NCBI RefSeq assembly: GCF_009712225.1
Contig: NZ_WASP01000001.1
Coordinates: forward strand, 1-64,000
Source: Desulfovibrio sp.
GTDB taxonomy: Bacteria; Desulfobacterota; Desulfovibrionia; Desulfovibrionales; Desulfovibrionaceae
DNA length: 64,000 nucleotides
Direction of reading: 5' to 3'
Part shown: piece after piece, positions 1 to 9,824 of the stretch
Layout of the letters: each line of letters begins with the position of its first letter
Position numbering within the stretch: the first letter of the stretch is position 1
The notes under the pieces: model-generated
What the model was told of the DNA's origin: nothing
The model's database searches: none
What the model saw: only the letters and a program-made list of their open reading frames with translations
Made by a program: the position numbers and the translations under genes

Positions 1-3000
1 CGGTGGTCTTGGCCTGATTGTTTTCTGCAATGTTCAGTACGTCGTCGCCAGCGATAACGCCGATGGTGATGGCCGCTGTGGGCGCCGTGGTGTCAAAGCT
101 GACATCGCGGGTGGCCGTTGCGGAGCCGGGGTTGCCGGCTGCGTCATAGGTCACGACCTTGGCGTCAATGCTTTGGTCGGCGCGCAGATCAGCGGTGTTT
201 ACCTGGGTACTATAGCTGAGCGTGCCGCCGGTGTTCACGACCGAGGTGGTGTAGGTGTGGCCGTTGACCGTCAGGGTGACGGTGTCGCCAGCCTTGACGT
301 CGCCGCCTACGGTGCCGCCCACGGTGGTCTTGGTCTGGGCGTTTTCAGCAATGTTGAGCACGTCGTCGCCAGCGATCACACCAATGGTGATGGCCGCAGT
401 GGGCGCCGTGGTGTCAAAATTGACCGTGCGGGTGGCCGTATCGGAACCGGGGTTGCCAGCGTCGTCATAGGTCACGACCTTGGCGTCAATGCTGTGGTCG
501 GCGCGCAGGTCGGCAGTGTCCACCTGGGTGCTGTAGCCGAGCTTGTTGCCGCTAATATTGACAACCGAGGTGGTGTAGGTGTGGCCGTTGACTGTCAGGG
601 TGACGGTGTCGCCCAGCTTGACGTCCTCACCCACGGTGCCGCCCACGGTGGTCTTGGCCTGGGCATTTTCCACAATATTCAGCACGTCGTCACCGGCGAT
701 GACGCCGATGGTGATTTCCGCATGGGGCGCGTGGGTGTCAAAGCTCACCGTGCGGCTGGCTGTGGCAAACCCAAGGTTGCCCGCTGCGTCACGAGTTATG
801 ACTATGGCGTCAACTTCGTGATCTGCGCGCAGATCGAACGTGTTCACCTCTACCTGATACCCGAGCGTACCATTGGTGCTTACGGCCGTGGTGGTATATT
901 CGTGCCCATTGACCAGCAGGGTAATGGTGTCACCTTCTTTGACATCGCCGCCAACCGTGCCGCCTACCAGGGTTTTGGCCTGATTGTTTTCTGCAATGTT
1001 CAGCACGTCGTCACCGGCAATGACGCCGATGGTGATGGCCGCCGCGGGAGGTGTAAGGTCAAAGCTGACCGTACGGCTGGCGGTGGCTTCTGCGGGGTTG
1101 CCGGCAGCGTCATAGGTCACGACCTTGGCATCGATGCTGTGGTCGAAGCGCAGGTCGGAGGTTCTTACATAGGTTTCATAACCCAGTACACCGTTGTTGC
1201 TGACAACCGTGGTGTTGTAGGTGTGCCCGTTAACGGTAAGGGTAACGGTGTCACCAGCCTTGACGTCGCCGCTCACCGTGCCGCCGACCAAGGTTTTCAA
1301 ATGCATGTTTTCAACGATGTTGAGTACATCATCGCCCGCGATAACGCCGACAGTGATGCCCGCAGTGGGGGGCGTAGTGTCGACATCAATGGTCCGGCTG
1401 GCGCTAGCCTCGGCAGGGTTGCCGGCAGCGTCATAGGTCACGACCTTGGCATCAATGCTGTGGTCGGCCGAAAGATCAGATGTTGCCACCTGAGTCTGGT
1501 AGCCGAGCACGCCGTTGGTGCTCACCACGGTCGCGGTGTATTCGTGCCCGTTGACGGTGAGGGTGACGGTGTCGCCAGCCTTGACGTCGCCGCTCACCGT
1601 GCCACCCACAAGGGTTGTTGGCTTGCCGCTCTCGGCAATGTTGAGCACGTCGTCGCCCGCGATAACGCCGATGGTAATGCCGGCGGTCGGGGGCGTAGTG
1701 TCAACATCAATGGTACGACTGGTGGTGGCTTCGGCAGGGTTGCCAGCGTCGTCATAGGTCACAACCTTGGCATCAATGCTGTGGTCGGCCGAAAGATCAG
1801 ATGTTGCCACCTGAGTCTGGTAGCCGAGCACGCCGTTGGTGCTCACCACGGTCGCGGTGTATTCGTGCCCGTTGACGGTGAGGGTGACGGTGTCGCCAGC
1901 CTTGACGTCGCCGCTCACGGTGCCGCCCACGAGGGTTGTTTCCTTGCCGCTCTCAACAATGTTGAGCACATCGTCGCCAGCGATAACGCCGATGGTAATG
2001 CCCGCAGCGGGGGGGGTAACGTCCACGCCGATTCCGCGGGTGGCTGTGGCTACGCCGGGGTTGCCCGCTTCATCATAGGTTACAACCCTGGCGTCAATGG
2101 TGTGGTCGCTTATGAGGTCGGCGGAGCTGACACTGGCCTGGTAGCCCAGCACGCCGTTGCCAAGGTCAACCACCTTGGTGGTGTATTCGTGCCCGTTTAC
2201 TGTCAGGGTGACGGTGTCGCCCACCTTTACATCGCCGCTCACCGTGCCGCTTATAGCGGTGTTGGGCTGCTCGCTTTCTGCCTTGTTCATCACGTCATCG
2301 CCAGCGATAACGTTAATGGTAATATTGGCAGCAGGGGCTTCCGTATCCTGGGTGAAGCTGTCATGGGCCTGCGCCGTGGCGGTGTTGCCAGCAGCGTCAG
2401 CCACGGTGATGGAAGTGGTCACTTCCTGCACCGTGGAGTTTTTGAACATCGCGCCGTCAACCTCAAGGGTGTAGCTGTAGGTGCCATCTGCATTGTGGGT
2501 CAGTGTGGCATTGCCAAGCGTAATGTTGCCAAGCTTCAGTTCAACCGTGTTGGGAATCGACGCAGTGTCGGTACTTACTGTCACAATGCCCGAAAGCGTC
2601 ACGCTCTTTTCAGAGGCAGCTTCGGCGATGTTCAGAACCTTGTCGCCGTTGGCGGTGGTCAGGTTCAGGGTAATGGCTACCTGCGGGGGAGTGGTGTCAA
2701 CCGGAGCGGCCGCGGCCAACGGTACCGTAGCCGTGGTAAACTGCGCGCCCTGACCAGCAGCACCGCCATCGAGCTGAAGATCAAGTCCGCCAAGAGAGTT
2801 CAGGCCGTCTACAAGCCCTGCATTGGTGTAGTCCTGGTATCCACCACCACGCGTGGGGCCAGCGGCCGGACCAGCCGCAGGGGCAAGGTCGGGACCAAAG
2901 GCGTTGAAGAAGTCCGCGCCAGCGATCAGCTGACCGTCAACCTCAAACGAGGGGATGGCTTCCTTGTTGTACTGGGTATAAAAATTTTGCAACTCAATGG

Positions 3001-3160
3001 ACGAGCCATCATCAAACCGGAAGAACAGGCTGTCTGATCCCTGCGGTCTGTCTATGCTGACCTGGTCAGCTGCAAAGTCGAGAACCATGCGGGCATCTGG
3101 CGCGCTGGGAACAACAATGTTCTGTCCTGCTGCGGGGCGGGTGAGCTTGATGTCTGCCAT
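1..3160 (-). CDS. Giant repetitive Ig-like-domain adhesin, N-terminal part (3' end outside the window)
   Basis: The reading frame is open from ATG at 3160 to the window edge (over 1050 codons, no stop). GAAGG lies about 8 nt before the ATG. The protein begins MADIKLTRPAAGQNIVVP, with a non-repetitive N-terminal module of roughly 180 residues. Then come about nine tandem Ig-like units of 107 residues (321 bp), each carrying cores such as ITIGVIAGDDVLNI, GDTVTLTVNGHEYTT and IDAKVVTYDDAGNP. Such repeats belong to bacterial Ig-like/VCBS domains of giant surface adhesins exported by type I secretion (LapA/RTX-like); export and biofilm roles are inference because the C-terminus is missing. No Sec signal peptide is evident, as expected for that route. 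A long open frame on the opposite strand over the same region is a compositional shadow. Confidence 0.85.
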   Translation of the reverse strand, partial: MADIKLTRPAAGQNIVVPSAPDARMVLDFAADQVSIDRPQGSDSLFFRFDDGSSIELQNFYTQYNKEAIPSFEVDGQLIAGADFFNAFGPDLAPAAGPAAGPTRGGGYQDYTNAGLVDGLNSLGGLDLQLDGGAAGQGAQFTTATVPLAAAAPVDTTPPQVAITLNLTTANGDKVLNIAEAASEKSVTLSGIVTVSTDTASIPNTVELKLGNITLGNATLTHNADGTYSYTLEVDGAMFKNSTVQEVTTSITVADAAGNTATAQAHDSFTQDTEAPAANITINVIAGDDVMNKAESEQPNTAISGTVSGDVKVGDTVTLTVNGHEYTTKVVDLGNGVLGYQASVSSADLISDHTIDARVVTYDEAGNPGVATATRGIGVDVTPPAAGITIGVIAGDDVLNIVESGKETTLVGGTVSGDVKAGDTVTLTVNGHEYTATVVSTNGVLGYQTQVATSDLSADHSIDAKVVTYDDAGNPAEATTSRTIDVDTTPPTAGITIGVIAGDDVLNIAESGKPTTLVGGTVSGDVKAGDTVTLTVNGHEYTATVVSTNGVLGYQTQVATSDLSADHSIDAKVVTYDAAGNPAEASASRTIDVDTTPPTAGITVGVIAGDDVLNIVENMHLKTLVGGTVSGDVKAGDTVTLTVNGHTYNTTVVSNNGVLGYETYVRTSDLRFDHSIDAKVVTYDAAGNPAEATASRTVSFDLTPPAAAITIGVIAGDDVLNIAENNQAKTLVGGTVGGDVKEGDTITLLVNGHEYTTTAVSTNGTLGYQVEVNTFDLRADHEVDAIVITRDAAGNLGFATASRTVSFDTHAPHAEITIGVIAGDDVLNIVENAQAKTTVGGTVGEDVKLGDTVTLTVNGHTYTTSVVNISGNKLGYSTQVDTADLRADHSIDAKVVTYDDAGNPGSDTATRTVNFDTTAPTAAITIGVIAGDDVLNIAENAQTKTTVGGTVGGDVKAGDTVTLTVNGHTYTTSVVNTGGTLSYSTQVNTADLRADQSIDAKVVTYDAAGNPGSATATRDVSFDTTAPTAAITIGVIAGDDVLNIAENNQAKTT
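1443..1918. repeat. Near-identical tandem copies within the adhesin gene
   Basis: Bases 1443-1597 and 1764-1918 are identical over 155 bp at a spacing of exactly 321 bp, one domain length. Neighbouring units are more diverged. This suggests recent unit duplication or gene conversion inside the adhesin gene. Confidence 0.8.
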
Positions 3161-3890
3161 GGGATTACCTTCTTTTGGGCGCATGATACAACGCCCGGTT
3201 ATGCGCACATAACACCATGAATAACACGGCGGGTGCGCTTAACTGATGAGAGACGCCATAGTGCGTCGCAATAGCAGGGAGAAAAAGAAGGGTTGGCCTT
3301 CCCGAATAAAAAGGAGCCATCAACGGCAAAGTGCTGCCGGAAGTCCTTTTTACCGATGCACCCAAACCTGAGGCAGGCTCTGGCACATAAGTCAACAGAC
3401 CTGTGGATGCCTAGGGTCGGCATCCGCCAGATGCCCAAGCAAACAGAAAAAGCTCGCTCAAGTGGCATTCTTATTCTGGCAAATGAACTCTGCTCCGGTT
3501 TGGTGTTGGTGTCAAGTTAATCGAATTTAAAATATCCCTGCTCGGAAAGACAGTTTTTGGGCGTTCGAGATTTGCTATAAACTTATGTAAATGCATAATG
3601 TTACATGTTGATGAAGATAGCGGGGAATTAGGGTTTATTATATTTTCCCGAGCCTCTTGTCGCTGGCCTCACGGTCGGCTTCAGAGGGTGTGGAGACAGC
3701 AAGTGGCATTGTTCTGCTGATGGGGTGGCCGTGATGTTTTAATGGTAGAGGCAGGCGCTATATGGTATGGGCAAGTATGTCTTGCATGGATAACAATCGG
3801 CTGAAAAATGCTGTTTGTACTTGTGCCGCCTGCAATAGCCCCCTTTGAGTGGCCAAATTTACTATATTGCTTCTGGCTCGGAGGCCTCCT
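3161..3890. other. 730-bp spacer between divergent adhesin and glycosyltransferase genes
   Basis: Short open frames here show no recognisable domain or good ribosome binding site. The adhesin promoter should lie here. A weak inverted repeat ATGTAA-N10-TTACAT sits at 3585-3606. No convincing gene or RNA was recognised. Confidence 0.5.
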
Positions 3891-4778
3891 ATGGCTGAGT
3901 GCGTGGTAAACGTTACCGTAACTTCATTCAATAGGTGCCAGTCCACCATTAACTGCATCAACGCACTGAAAAAAACAGAATTCAACAGCTGGCATCTGAC
4001 TGTTGTGGACAATAACAGTGTGGACGGGTCTGTCGATTGCCTCAAGGCTCTGCATACCGAGGGCGTTATTGATACGTTGTTGCTGTGCAGGCGCAATATG
4101 GGTGTGGCCGTGGCAGCAAACCTTGGTTGGGCGGCGGTGCCCGCCCAGAATTACGTAAAGCTCGACAACGATGTTGAAGTGCTGCGCGCTGACTGGCTCG
4201 AAACCCTGCTGCAAACAGTACAGTATGGCCCCGATATTGGCTGTGCGGGATATTATATTGACGATGCGTGGCTAGGTGTGCCGGAAGGAGCCGCCAGTTT
4301 TGCGGTTGAATACAGCGTGGGCTCGTGCATTCTTATTCCGCAGGCCACGCACGAACGCCTGGGATTCTGGAATGAAGACTACGGACTGTATGGCATTGAA
4401 GATTCTGATTTCAGCTCACGGCTCAAGGCCGCAGGGCTGAAAAATCTCTACGTGGCCAACAGCGAGCAGTACATACGGCACCAGCACGCATTGTACAGGG
4501 AAAACACGCTGCTTGACGACGAGATCCGCAAGACAAACGGCCTTTCTGCCGAATACCGGGGCATGTTTTATTTTCACAACGCCCTTTATTTTTCTGGCGT
4601 TCGTCCTTTGCGGGTAGAGCGCAAATTTATGGAGCGCCGCCTCGATAACGGCACCTACGATTTTTATCCCGACCCGGCCTACCTGCGGGCAGAAATGCGC
4701 TACGCCGCCGATCGCAAGGATTTTATCCAGCACTATATCGCCGCCGAGCAGGAATCCGAACAGAATAGAGAAGCCTGA
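3891..4778 (+). CDS. Family 2 glycosyltransferase
   Basis: A 295-residue protein with GT-A family 2 hallmarks: N-terminal beta strand VNVTVTSFNRC, nucleotide-binding VVDNNSVDGS, a DND (DxD) metal motif at residues 92-94 (KLDNDVEV), and an acceptor-side segment GLYGIEDSDFSSRLKAAG. It probably transfers a sugar from an NDP-sugar in the cytoplasm, to a surface glycan or protein; the acceptor is unknown. I chose ATG 3891 because GGAGG lies 6 nt upstream; an in-frame upstream ATG at 3849 lacks such a site. The gene stands alone and ends in a strong hairpin. It could modify the neighbouring adhesin, but only proximity suggests that. Confidence 0.85.
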   Translation: MAECVVNVTVTSFNRCQSTINCINALKKTEFNSWHLTVVDNNSVDGSVDCLKALHTEGVIDTLLLCRRNMGVAVAANLGWAAVPAQNYVKLDNDVEVLRADWLETLLQTVQYGPDIGCAGYYIDDAWLGVPEGAASFAVEYSVGSCILIPQATHERLGFWNEDYGLYGIEDSDFSSRLKAAGLKNLYVANSEQYIRHQHALYRENTLLDDEIRKTNGLSAEYRGMFYFHNALYFSGVRPLRVERKFMERRLDNGTYDFYPDPAYLRAEMRYAADRKDFIQHYIAAEQESEQNREA

Positions 4779-4810
4779 CCGCTGTCCGTGCACTACAGCA
4801 CAATACATCA

Positions 4811-4838
4811 AAAGGCCGCTCTGTGAGAGCGGCCCTTT
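4811..4838 (+). terminator. Rho-independent terminator after the glycosyltransferase gene
   Basis: Stem GGCCGCTC (4814-4821) pairs with GAGCGGCC (4827-4834) around a TGTGA loop, extended by AAA/TTT flanks. It lies 33 bp after the stop codon. Confidence 0.8.
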
Positions 4839-4872
4839 ACATTTCAGGGGGCATCATGGGCCTGCGGCATCC

Positions 4873-5475
4873 TCACTCTGCCCCAGGCCCGTTGCTGAAC
4901 GATTTTATCTCATCAGCGGGTTCGTTCGCGCGTTCTTCCTGCTGCTCGCCCTTTTTTAGGGGGGTCAGGCGAAAAAGCTGCCCTCGAGAACCGTTGGCGG
5001 TGTATCCCTGAAAAACTCCGCCTACCTTTTGCTGGTTGTTTTTCAGGTCGAGGGCCAGCCCGGTTTCCTGATTTATAAGGCAGTAAAACTCATCTTTGCG
5101 TATTACCTGCCACCGTTGGTTTTTTCCCCCATGCCAGGGGAATGTGATGATGGGTACACCGTTGTATTTTTCACTTCTGAATGAATCAAGAACCAGATGA
5201 TAGCTCTGCTCGGTTACTTTATAATAATCGTTGCCCAGATGTTCAAAACTCCAGATATGTGACGGTGAATACTTTTTCAGGGCCACACGGGGTGGCCTCT
5301 CGCCGGTTGAAAAAAACACCGTGTGGGCGCTGTCTGCCATCTGCATCAGATATAATCCATTGGGAATCACCGCGGCCAGCGTCAGCTGGGGTAGCAAAAG
5401 GAAGGGCAGGGCCAGTCGCACGACTTTTTTGCTGAGGGCAGCGAGGCCCGGCGTCGCAAATCTGGTGGTCTTCAT
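4873..5475 (-). CDS. Secreted ricin-type (RICIN/beta-trefoil) lectin-like protein
   Basis: A 200-residue protein with an N-terminal signal peptide (basic start, then LALPFLLLPQLTLAA) and a mature part resembling one RICIN lectin domain: repeats such as IWSFEHLGNDYYKV, NQRWQVIRKDEFYCLINQETGLALDL and GQLFRLTP show the Q-x-W-like pattern and I/L-rich strands. The family binds carbohydrates or acts as an accessory domain; no catalytic domain is attached. ATG 5475 follows AGAGGA by about 5 nt; a GTG one codon earlier is possible. The tail is charged (KKGEQQEERANEPADE). Ligand and final location (periplasm or outside) are unknown. Confidence 0.7.
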   Translation of the reverse strand: MKTTRFATPGLAALSKKVVRLALPFLLLPQLTLAAVIPNGLYLMQMADSAHTVFFSTGERPPRVALKKYSPSHIWSFEHLGNDYYKVTEQSYHLVLDSFRSEKYNGVPIITFPWHGGKNQRWQVIRKDEFYCLINQETGLALDLKNNQQKVGGVFQGYTANGSRGQLFRLTPLKKGEQQEERANEPADEIKSFSNGPGAE

Positions 5476-5888
5476 CACATTCCTCTTGGTGTGGGCCAGT
5501 TAACGCGCGCGTTGCGCGATGATGACGCATAGACTTCTGGTTTATATCAGCCGCAAAAGATTGCTGCAAACCACCAGATGTGCAGTAGTATTTGTGCCTT
5601 TGGCAGGCTTTGGCCGAGTGTGTCGCTGGGCATGGTTGGTTATGGAGATATTTGCTTGTATATTTATATTTTTTAAATTATCGAATTTTTAAGATCTAGC
5701 TTCAATTTTTTTATCTATATAATATATATTAATAAAAATTTATATCGCTAAAAAAATTGATAAAGAATAAATTATTTTTAAAAAACCATAAACAGATAAT
5801 TATTTGTGACGACAAATATGAATATTGATTTCATGAAATTTAAAACAGCCTTTTCGTTCGTGGGAAATTTACAGCATGGAGGCAACGT
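5476..5888. other. AT-rich divergent promoter region upstream of the chemoreceptor gene
   Basis: About 410 bp, extremely AT-rich between 5650 and 5830, with no credible gene. It contains a perfect inverted repeat TATTTGT-GACG-ACAAATA at 5801-5818, a plausible operator for the chemoreceptor gene that starts 71 bp downstream. Confidence 0.55.
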
Positions 5889-7658
5889 ATGGTGAAAATT
5901 ACAACTATGCAGAAGATTTTCGGCCTGTGCTTGATGCTTTCACTTTTTACCGTGGCTGTCGGTTCGTTTGGAGTTGTCGAACTGGGCGGGATCTCTGACG
6001 ACGTTGATGAACTATACACCATCCATATGAAAGGCCTCGATGTTGCCCGGGATGTCAACATATGTGTGCTGCGCATTGTGCGTGAAGAAAAAGACCTGAT
6101 TATCAGCACGTCGGAAGAAGAAAACCAGGCGCAGCTGAAAGCTCTGCATGCGGAATATTCCGTTCTGGACAAGTATCTTCATGAATTGCCGGGGTATTTT
6201 GTTTCCAAAGAAGGGCAGTATCTGGTTTCGCAGCTTTTGTCGGTAATTAGCGACTGGCGCGATGTGCATAAAAAAATAGTGGAGCTTGGCAGCACTACCG
6301 ACCCTGCCATGAATGCAAAAGCGCAGCAGGTTTCATCCACCGATGGGCGGCAAAAAGTGCGCAAGCTGGCAGAAACCATCCGGGCTGTGGCGGCGACAAA
6401 AATGGACTTTGCCCGTCGCGTCAGCGAGCAGAGCCGCAGTGATTATTTGCTCGCCAGAAATGTCACCGTGCTTGGCGTTGTGGTTTCCGTGTTGCTGGGA
6501 GTGTGCATGGGCGGTTGTCTTTCGCGCAACATGCTACGTCAGCTGGGCGACGAGCCTGCTTCGCTTGCGGCTCTGGCGTTACGCATTGCCGGGGGTGACC
6601 TGGAAGCGCAGTTTAACCCCGCCAGAAAAGAAACAGGCGTTTTTGGTGCCATGAAGCATATGGTAGAAACCCTCAAAGGCAAGATCGCCGAGGCAGATCA
6701 AAAGAGCCGGGAGGCTGCCGAAGAATCGGAAAAAGCCCAGTTGGCCACGGCCGAGGCGCACGAGGCCCGCAAGCAGGCCGAGCGCGCCAAAGCCGAGGGC
6801 ATGTTGCAGGCAGCCGGAGAGCTTGAAGGTGTGGTGGAAATCGTCACCTCCGCCTCAGAAGAACTTTCTGCTCAGGTGGAGCAATCGAGCCGGGGGGCCG
6901 ACGAGCAGTCTGCCCGCGTGCGCGAAACAGCCACTGCCATGGAGCAGATGAACGCCACCGTGCTGGAGGTTGCAAAAAATGCCCAACTGGCGGCAGATGT
7001 ATCGGGCAAAGCCCATAAACAAGCCCTTGAAGGCGCGCAGATTGTAAGCGATGCGGTCAAGGGCATTGAGGATGTGCACACGCAGTCGTTGTCCATAAAA
7101 AGGGATATGGACGAGCTGGGCAAACAGGCTGAAGGCATCGGGGAGATTATGAACGTGATCGCCGACATTGCCGATCAGACCAACCTGCTTGCTCTCAACG
7201 CGGCCATAGAAGCCGCGCGCGCAGGTGACGCGGGACGCGGTTTTGCCGTTGTCGCAGATGAGGTGCGCAAGCTGGCAGAAAAAACCATGTCTGCGACGCA
7301 CGAAGTGGGCAACGCCATCAAGGGCATTCAGGAAGGAACCAGCAAGAACATCGCCAACGTGGACAAGGCTGGCGATTCCATAGCGCAGGCCAACAAGCTG
7401 TCGATACGCTCTGGTGAATCACTGAAGTTGATTCTTGAGTATGTTCAGGAAGTAAATGAGCAGGTGCAGTCCATCGCCACCGCCAGCGAAGAGCAATCGG
7501 CTGCCAGCGAAGAAATCAACCGCTCGGTAGAGCAGGTGGCCACCATCTCTTCTGAAACAGCGCAGGCCATGGAACAGGCAGCGAGGGCTGTGGCCGACCT
7601 TGCGCAGCAGTCGCAGGTATTGCGGCGCCTGATTGCCGACATGAAAGACCAGGGCTGA
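5889..7658 (+). CDS. Methyl-accepting chemotaxis protein
   Basis: A 589-residue chemoreceptor. TM1 is at about residues 5-30, followed by a periplasmic four-helix-bundle-like sensor of about 165 residues, TM2 near residues 195-216 ([15 protein letters not shown]), a HAMP-like segment, and a long coiled-coil signalling domain. The hairpin tip reads [20 protein letters not shown], the CheA/CheW contact site. It senses a periplasmic ligand and controls CheA. GGAGG lies 6 nt before the ATG. No C-terminal pentapeptide for CheR tethering is visible (ends MKDQG). Ligand unknown. It is monocistronic and ends at a hairpin shared with the convergent channel gene. Confidence 0.93.
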   Translation: MVKITTMQKIFGLCLMLSLFTVAVGSFGVVELGGISDDVDELYTIHMKGLDVARDVNICVLRIVREEKDLIISTSEEENQAQLKALHAEYSVLDKYLHELPGYFVSKEGQYLVSQLLSVISDWRDVHKKIVELGSTTDPAMNAKAQQVSSTDGRQKVRKLAETIRAVAATKMDFARRVSEQSRSDYLLARNVTVLGVVVSVLLGVCMGGCLSRNMLRQLGDEPASLAALALRIAGGDLEAQFNPARKETGVFGAMKHMVETLKGKIAEADQKSREAAEESEKAQLATAEAHEARKQAERAKAEGMLQAAGELEGVVEIVTSASEELSAQVEQSSRGADEQSARVRETATAMEQMNATVLEVAKNAQLAADVSGKAHKQALEGAQIVSDAVKGIEDVHTQSLSIKRDMDELGKQAEGIGEIMNVIADIADQTNLLALNAAIEAARAGDAGRGFAVVADEVRKLAEKTMSATHEVGNAIKGIQEGTSKNIANVDKAGDSIAQANKLSIRSGESLKLILEYVQEVNEQVQSIATASEEQSAASEEINRSVEQVATISSETAQAMEQAARAVADLAQQSQVLRRLIADMKDQG

Positions 7659-7675
7659 TGGGCGATACAGTAAAA

Positions 7676-7705
7676 AAAGGGCCGTCCTGGTTGGGGCGGC
7701 CCTTT
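7676..7705. terminator. Bidirectional terminator between convergent genes
   Basis: AAAGGGCCG (7676-7684) pairs with CGGCCCTTT (7697-7705), with further TCC/GGG pairing inside. A-rich and T-rich flanks suit termination of both the chemoreceptor and the K+ channel transcripts. Confidence 0.7.
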
Positions 7706-7732
7706 GAGGTGAAATATGTGTTGGCGTAGGGC

Positions 7733-8776
7733 CTACATCATTTCATTAAGGCCCTGCAGGTGCGCTTTTGATCCAGCCACCAGCAGCACGTCGCCTGCCT
7801 GCACAACCGTATCTGCACGGGTTTTTTGCAAAATGGAACTTTCCTGATTCTTGATGGCAAGAATGATCACGTCGTGCGTCTTGGTCAGGGCTGCTTCTGC
7901 CAGGCTTTTGCCCACCAGAGGGGAGTTGTCGGAGACCAGAAATTCGTCAAGCAGCACTTCGTCATTGGCGTTGCTGCGGTGCAGAAACGATTCGACCAGC
8001 GGGCGCTGGATGGCCTGGGCTATGGATTGCCCGCCAATCATGTGCGGCAGTATCACGCGGTTAGCCCCGGCTGTTTTCAGCTTGCTGATGTGGCGGTTGT
8101 CGCTGGCACGCGAAACAATATATAGATCGGGGTTCATGGCGCGGGCCGAAAGCACCACGTAGACATTGGCCGGATCGTTGGACATGGACGCAACCAGTGC
8201 CTTGGCCCGGCTGAGGCCAACGCGCATCATTACATTGTCCGAGGTGGCGTCTCCCCGCACAAGAAAATAGCCGGCACTTTCAATTTCTTCAGACTTTTTG
8301 TCGTCGGTTTCAACCACCACCACATCCACACCATCTGCGGCAAGCTCGGCGGCCACCACTCTTCCCACAAGCCCGAACCCACACAAAACGCAATGGCCAG
8401 AAAGGGCCGCGATCGCCTTGTCCACTCTGCGCCTCCGCATCATTTGAAAAACGCGCCCCTCAGATGCCAGCTGAACAAAATAGCCGATGAGAAGGGCAAA
8501 ATAGACTACGCCAGAAATAATTACACAAGAAGTAAGTACCTTTCCTGCATGGTCCAAGGGGTATACTTCGCCAAACCCAATTGTGGAAAGGGTGATAAGT
8601 ACCATGTAAAAACCATCAAAAAGCGGCCAGCCTTCGATGTACATGTACCCAAGAGTGCCAAGAACAAATATAATGAAGAGCACTGCACCATTCAGTAGTA
8701 TGGGCCAGAAAATGCCCATCCTTTGCCTGAAGCGCAACATGCGTAGATAAAGCCGTTTTCTTAAGCTTGTTTTCAT
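7733..8776 (-). CDS. Two-TM potassium channel with cytoplasmic RCK (TrkA-N/TrkA-C) domains
   Basis: A 347-residue protein: TM1 near residues 22-44, pore helix and selectivity filter TIGFGE at 65-70, TM2 near 78-100, then an RCK Rossmann domain with nucleotide-binding CGFGLVG and a terminal acidic residue in VVVVETD, then a TrkA-C domain ending in VLLVAGSKAHLQGLNEMM. This is the architecture of MthK/Kch-type channels gated by ligand binding to the RCK ring in the cytoplasm. ATG 8776 was chosen because everything upstream in frame lacks homology; the ribosome binding site is weak (AGGCAGG about 10 nt upstream). Confidence 0.9.
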   Translation of the reverse strand: MKTSLRKRLYLRMLRFRQRMGIFWPILLNGAVLFIIFVLGTLGYMYIEGWPLFDGFYMVLITLSTIGFGEVYPLDHAGKVLTSCVIISGVVYFALLIGYFVQLASEGRVFQMMRRRRVDKAIAALSGHCVLCGFGLVGRVVAAELAADGVDVVVVETDDKKSEEIESAGYFLVRGDATSDNVMMRVGLSRAKALVASMSNDPANVYVVLSARAMNPDLYIVSRASDNRHISKLKTAGANRVILPHMIGGQSIAQAIQRPLVESFLHRSNANDEVLLDEFLVSDNSPLVGKSLAEAALTKTHDVIILAIKNQESSILQKTRADTVVQAGDVLLVAGSKAHLQGLNEMM

Positions 8777-9708
8777 CGTTGTGCAGCCTGCCTGTTCTTG
8801 GCATGGATGAACACCCTCAAGCGAAGACAAGTTCGGCTGAGGGGAATTTCGTTCAATTTGGTGCGTAAAATGTGGTTTACGAGTGATTTGGCAATATTTC
8901 AACAGAATATGCAGCCTGGGAGAAGAATTTTTATGAATATCGGGCATCCATTTCTCTGGGCAAATGCTCCAAACATCTGCCGGTAAAAACTGTTGCGTGC
9001 GCATCAATAATGTGTGTGGTTTACCGTAATTGTCATATATAATTTATCTATAGGAATGCATTTATTGCTTTATAAGAAAATAATATACTCAGAGCCAATT
9101 GATGTAAAAAAAAATAACGAAGAATGCACTCATATTCCTTGATATGCAAAATTTTGTGCACTTGAATTTTTTATTCCTGATGTAAAAATAAATTCAATTG
9201 GTCCGATAGATGTGGTGGCAGTCAAGGGGATTCTGAATGAGTTTTATTGCCCAATGGGCTTGAGCGATTGCTGGAAAAAATTATGGCATGATTTTTTTTG
9301 AATACAATCTGACTTTGGTTGAAAAGATCATATGTAGTGTTGAAAATTTGAACTGATTTGTATTAATTCATAATAATTATCTTTGTGAAAAAAATCATAC
9401 TAAATTGTATTTGCTCTTTGAAACAGGTTGGTGAATCAGTCATTTTTAATCAATTTTTTGGAATCAATATTATGAGTATAAGCAATGATGTAATTCAATA
9501 GTGTATATTTATGTCTTTGATTGACTTGAAATGTTAAAACTCTTGAGTTTTTTTCTATATTACTACCTTTTTGGTGAGTTTTTTTGATTTTGAAGTTATT
9601 GGGGATGGTATTTGCTGTTTGCAGGCTATAGATATCTCTAGATATGGATAGGGTATTTTTTTAGCCCGTGTATATATTGTTCTCTATACGTTGCAAGAAG
9701 GTCTATTT

Positions 9709-9734
9709 AATTAGGAGCGCTCATCGCTCTAATT
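9709..9734. promoter_or_regulatory. Inverted repeat just upstream of the mucR-like promoter
   Basis: AATTAGGAGCG (9709-9719) pairs with CGCTCTAATT (9725-9734) with a single bulged G around a CTCAT loop. It directly precedes the TTGACA at 9738, so it could be an operator or an upstream terminator. Confidence 0.45.
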
Positions 9735-9737
9735 GGG

Positions 9738-9767
9738 TTGACACAAATTGCATTATCGAAATAGTGT
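9738..9767 (+). promoter_or_regulatory. Putative sigma70 promoter of the MucR-type regulator
   Basis: A consensus -35 TTGACA lies at 9738-9743, with an 18-bp spacer to a weak -10 TAGTGT at 9762-9767. The start codon is 57 bp downstream. Confidence 0.5.
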
Positions 9768-9824
9768 TTGTGCTGAAACCTTGTAGTTCAAAAGCTTTTT
9801 AACTTAATATATCGCGGAGACGAA

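Larger units (their letters stand above)
8777..9824. other. 1-kb AT-rich region upstream of the MucR-type regulator gene
   Basis: No open frame of useful length on either strand. Base composition from about 9000 to 9800 is far more AT-rich than the flanking genes and full of A and T tracts and TA steps. It contains a hairpin at 9709-9734 and a promoter-like pair near its right end. It may be a nucleoid-protein or MucR binding region, or a remnant of transferred DNA. No gene was seen. Confidence 0.6.

Noticed and set aside
173-3037. A 954-codon open frame on the plus strand over the adhesin repeats
   Set aside because: It is the antisense shadow of a repetitive GC-rich gene: the minus frame has a good ribosome binding site, a sensible N-terminus and known Ig-like motifs.
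3165-3520. Short open frames in the adhesin/glycosyltransferase spacer
   Set aside because: No homology, no good ribosome binding sites, and overlapping frames on both strands.
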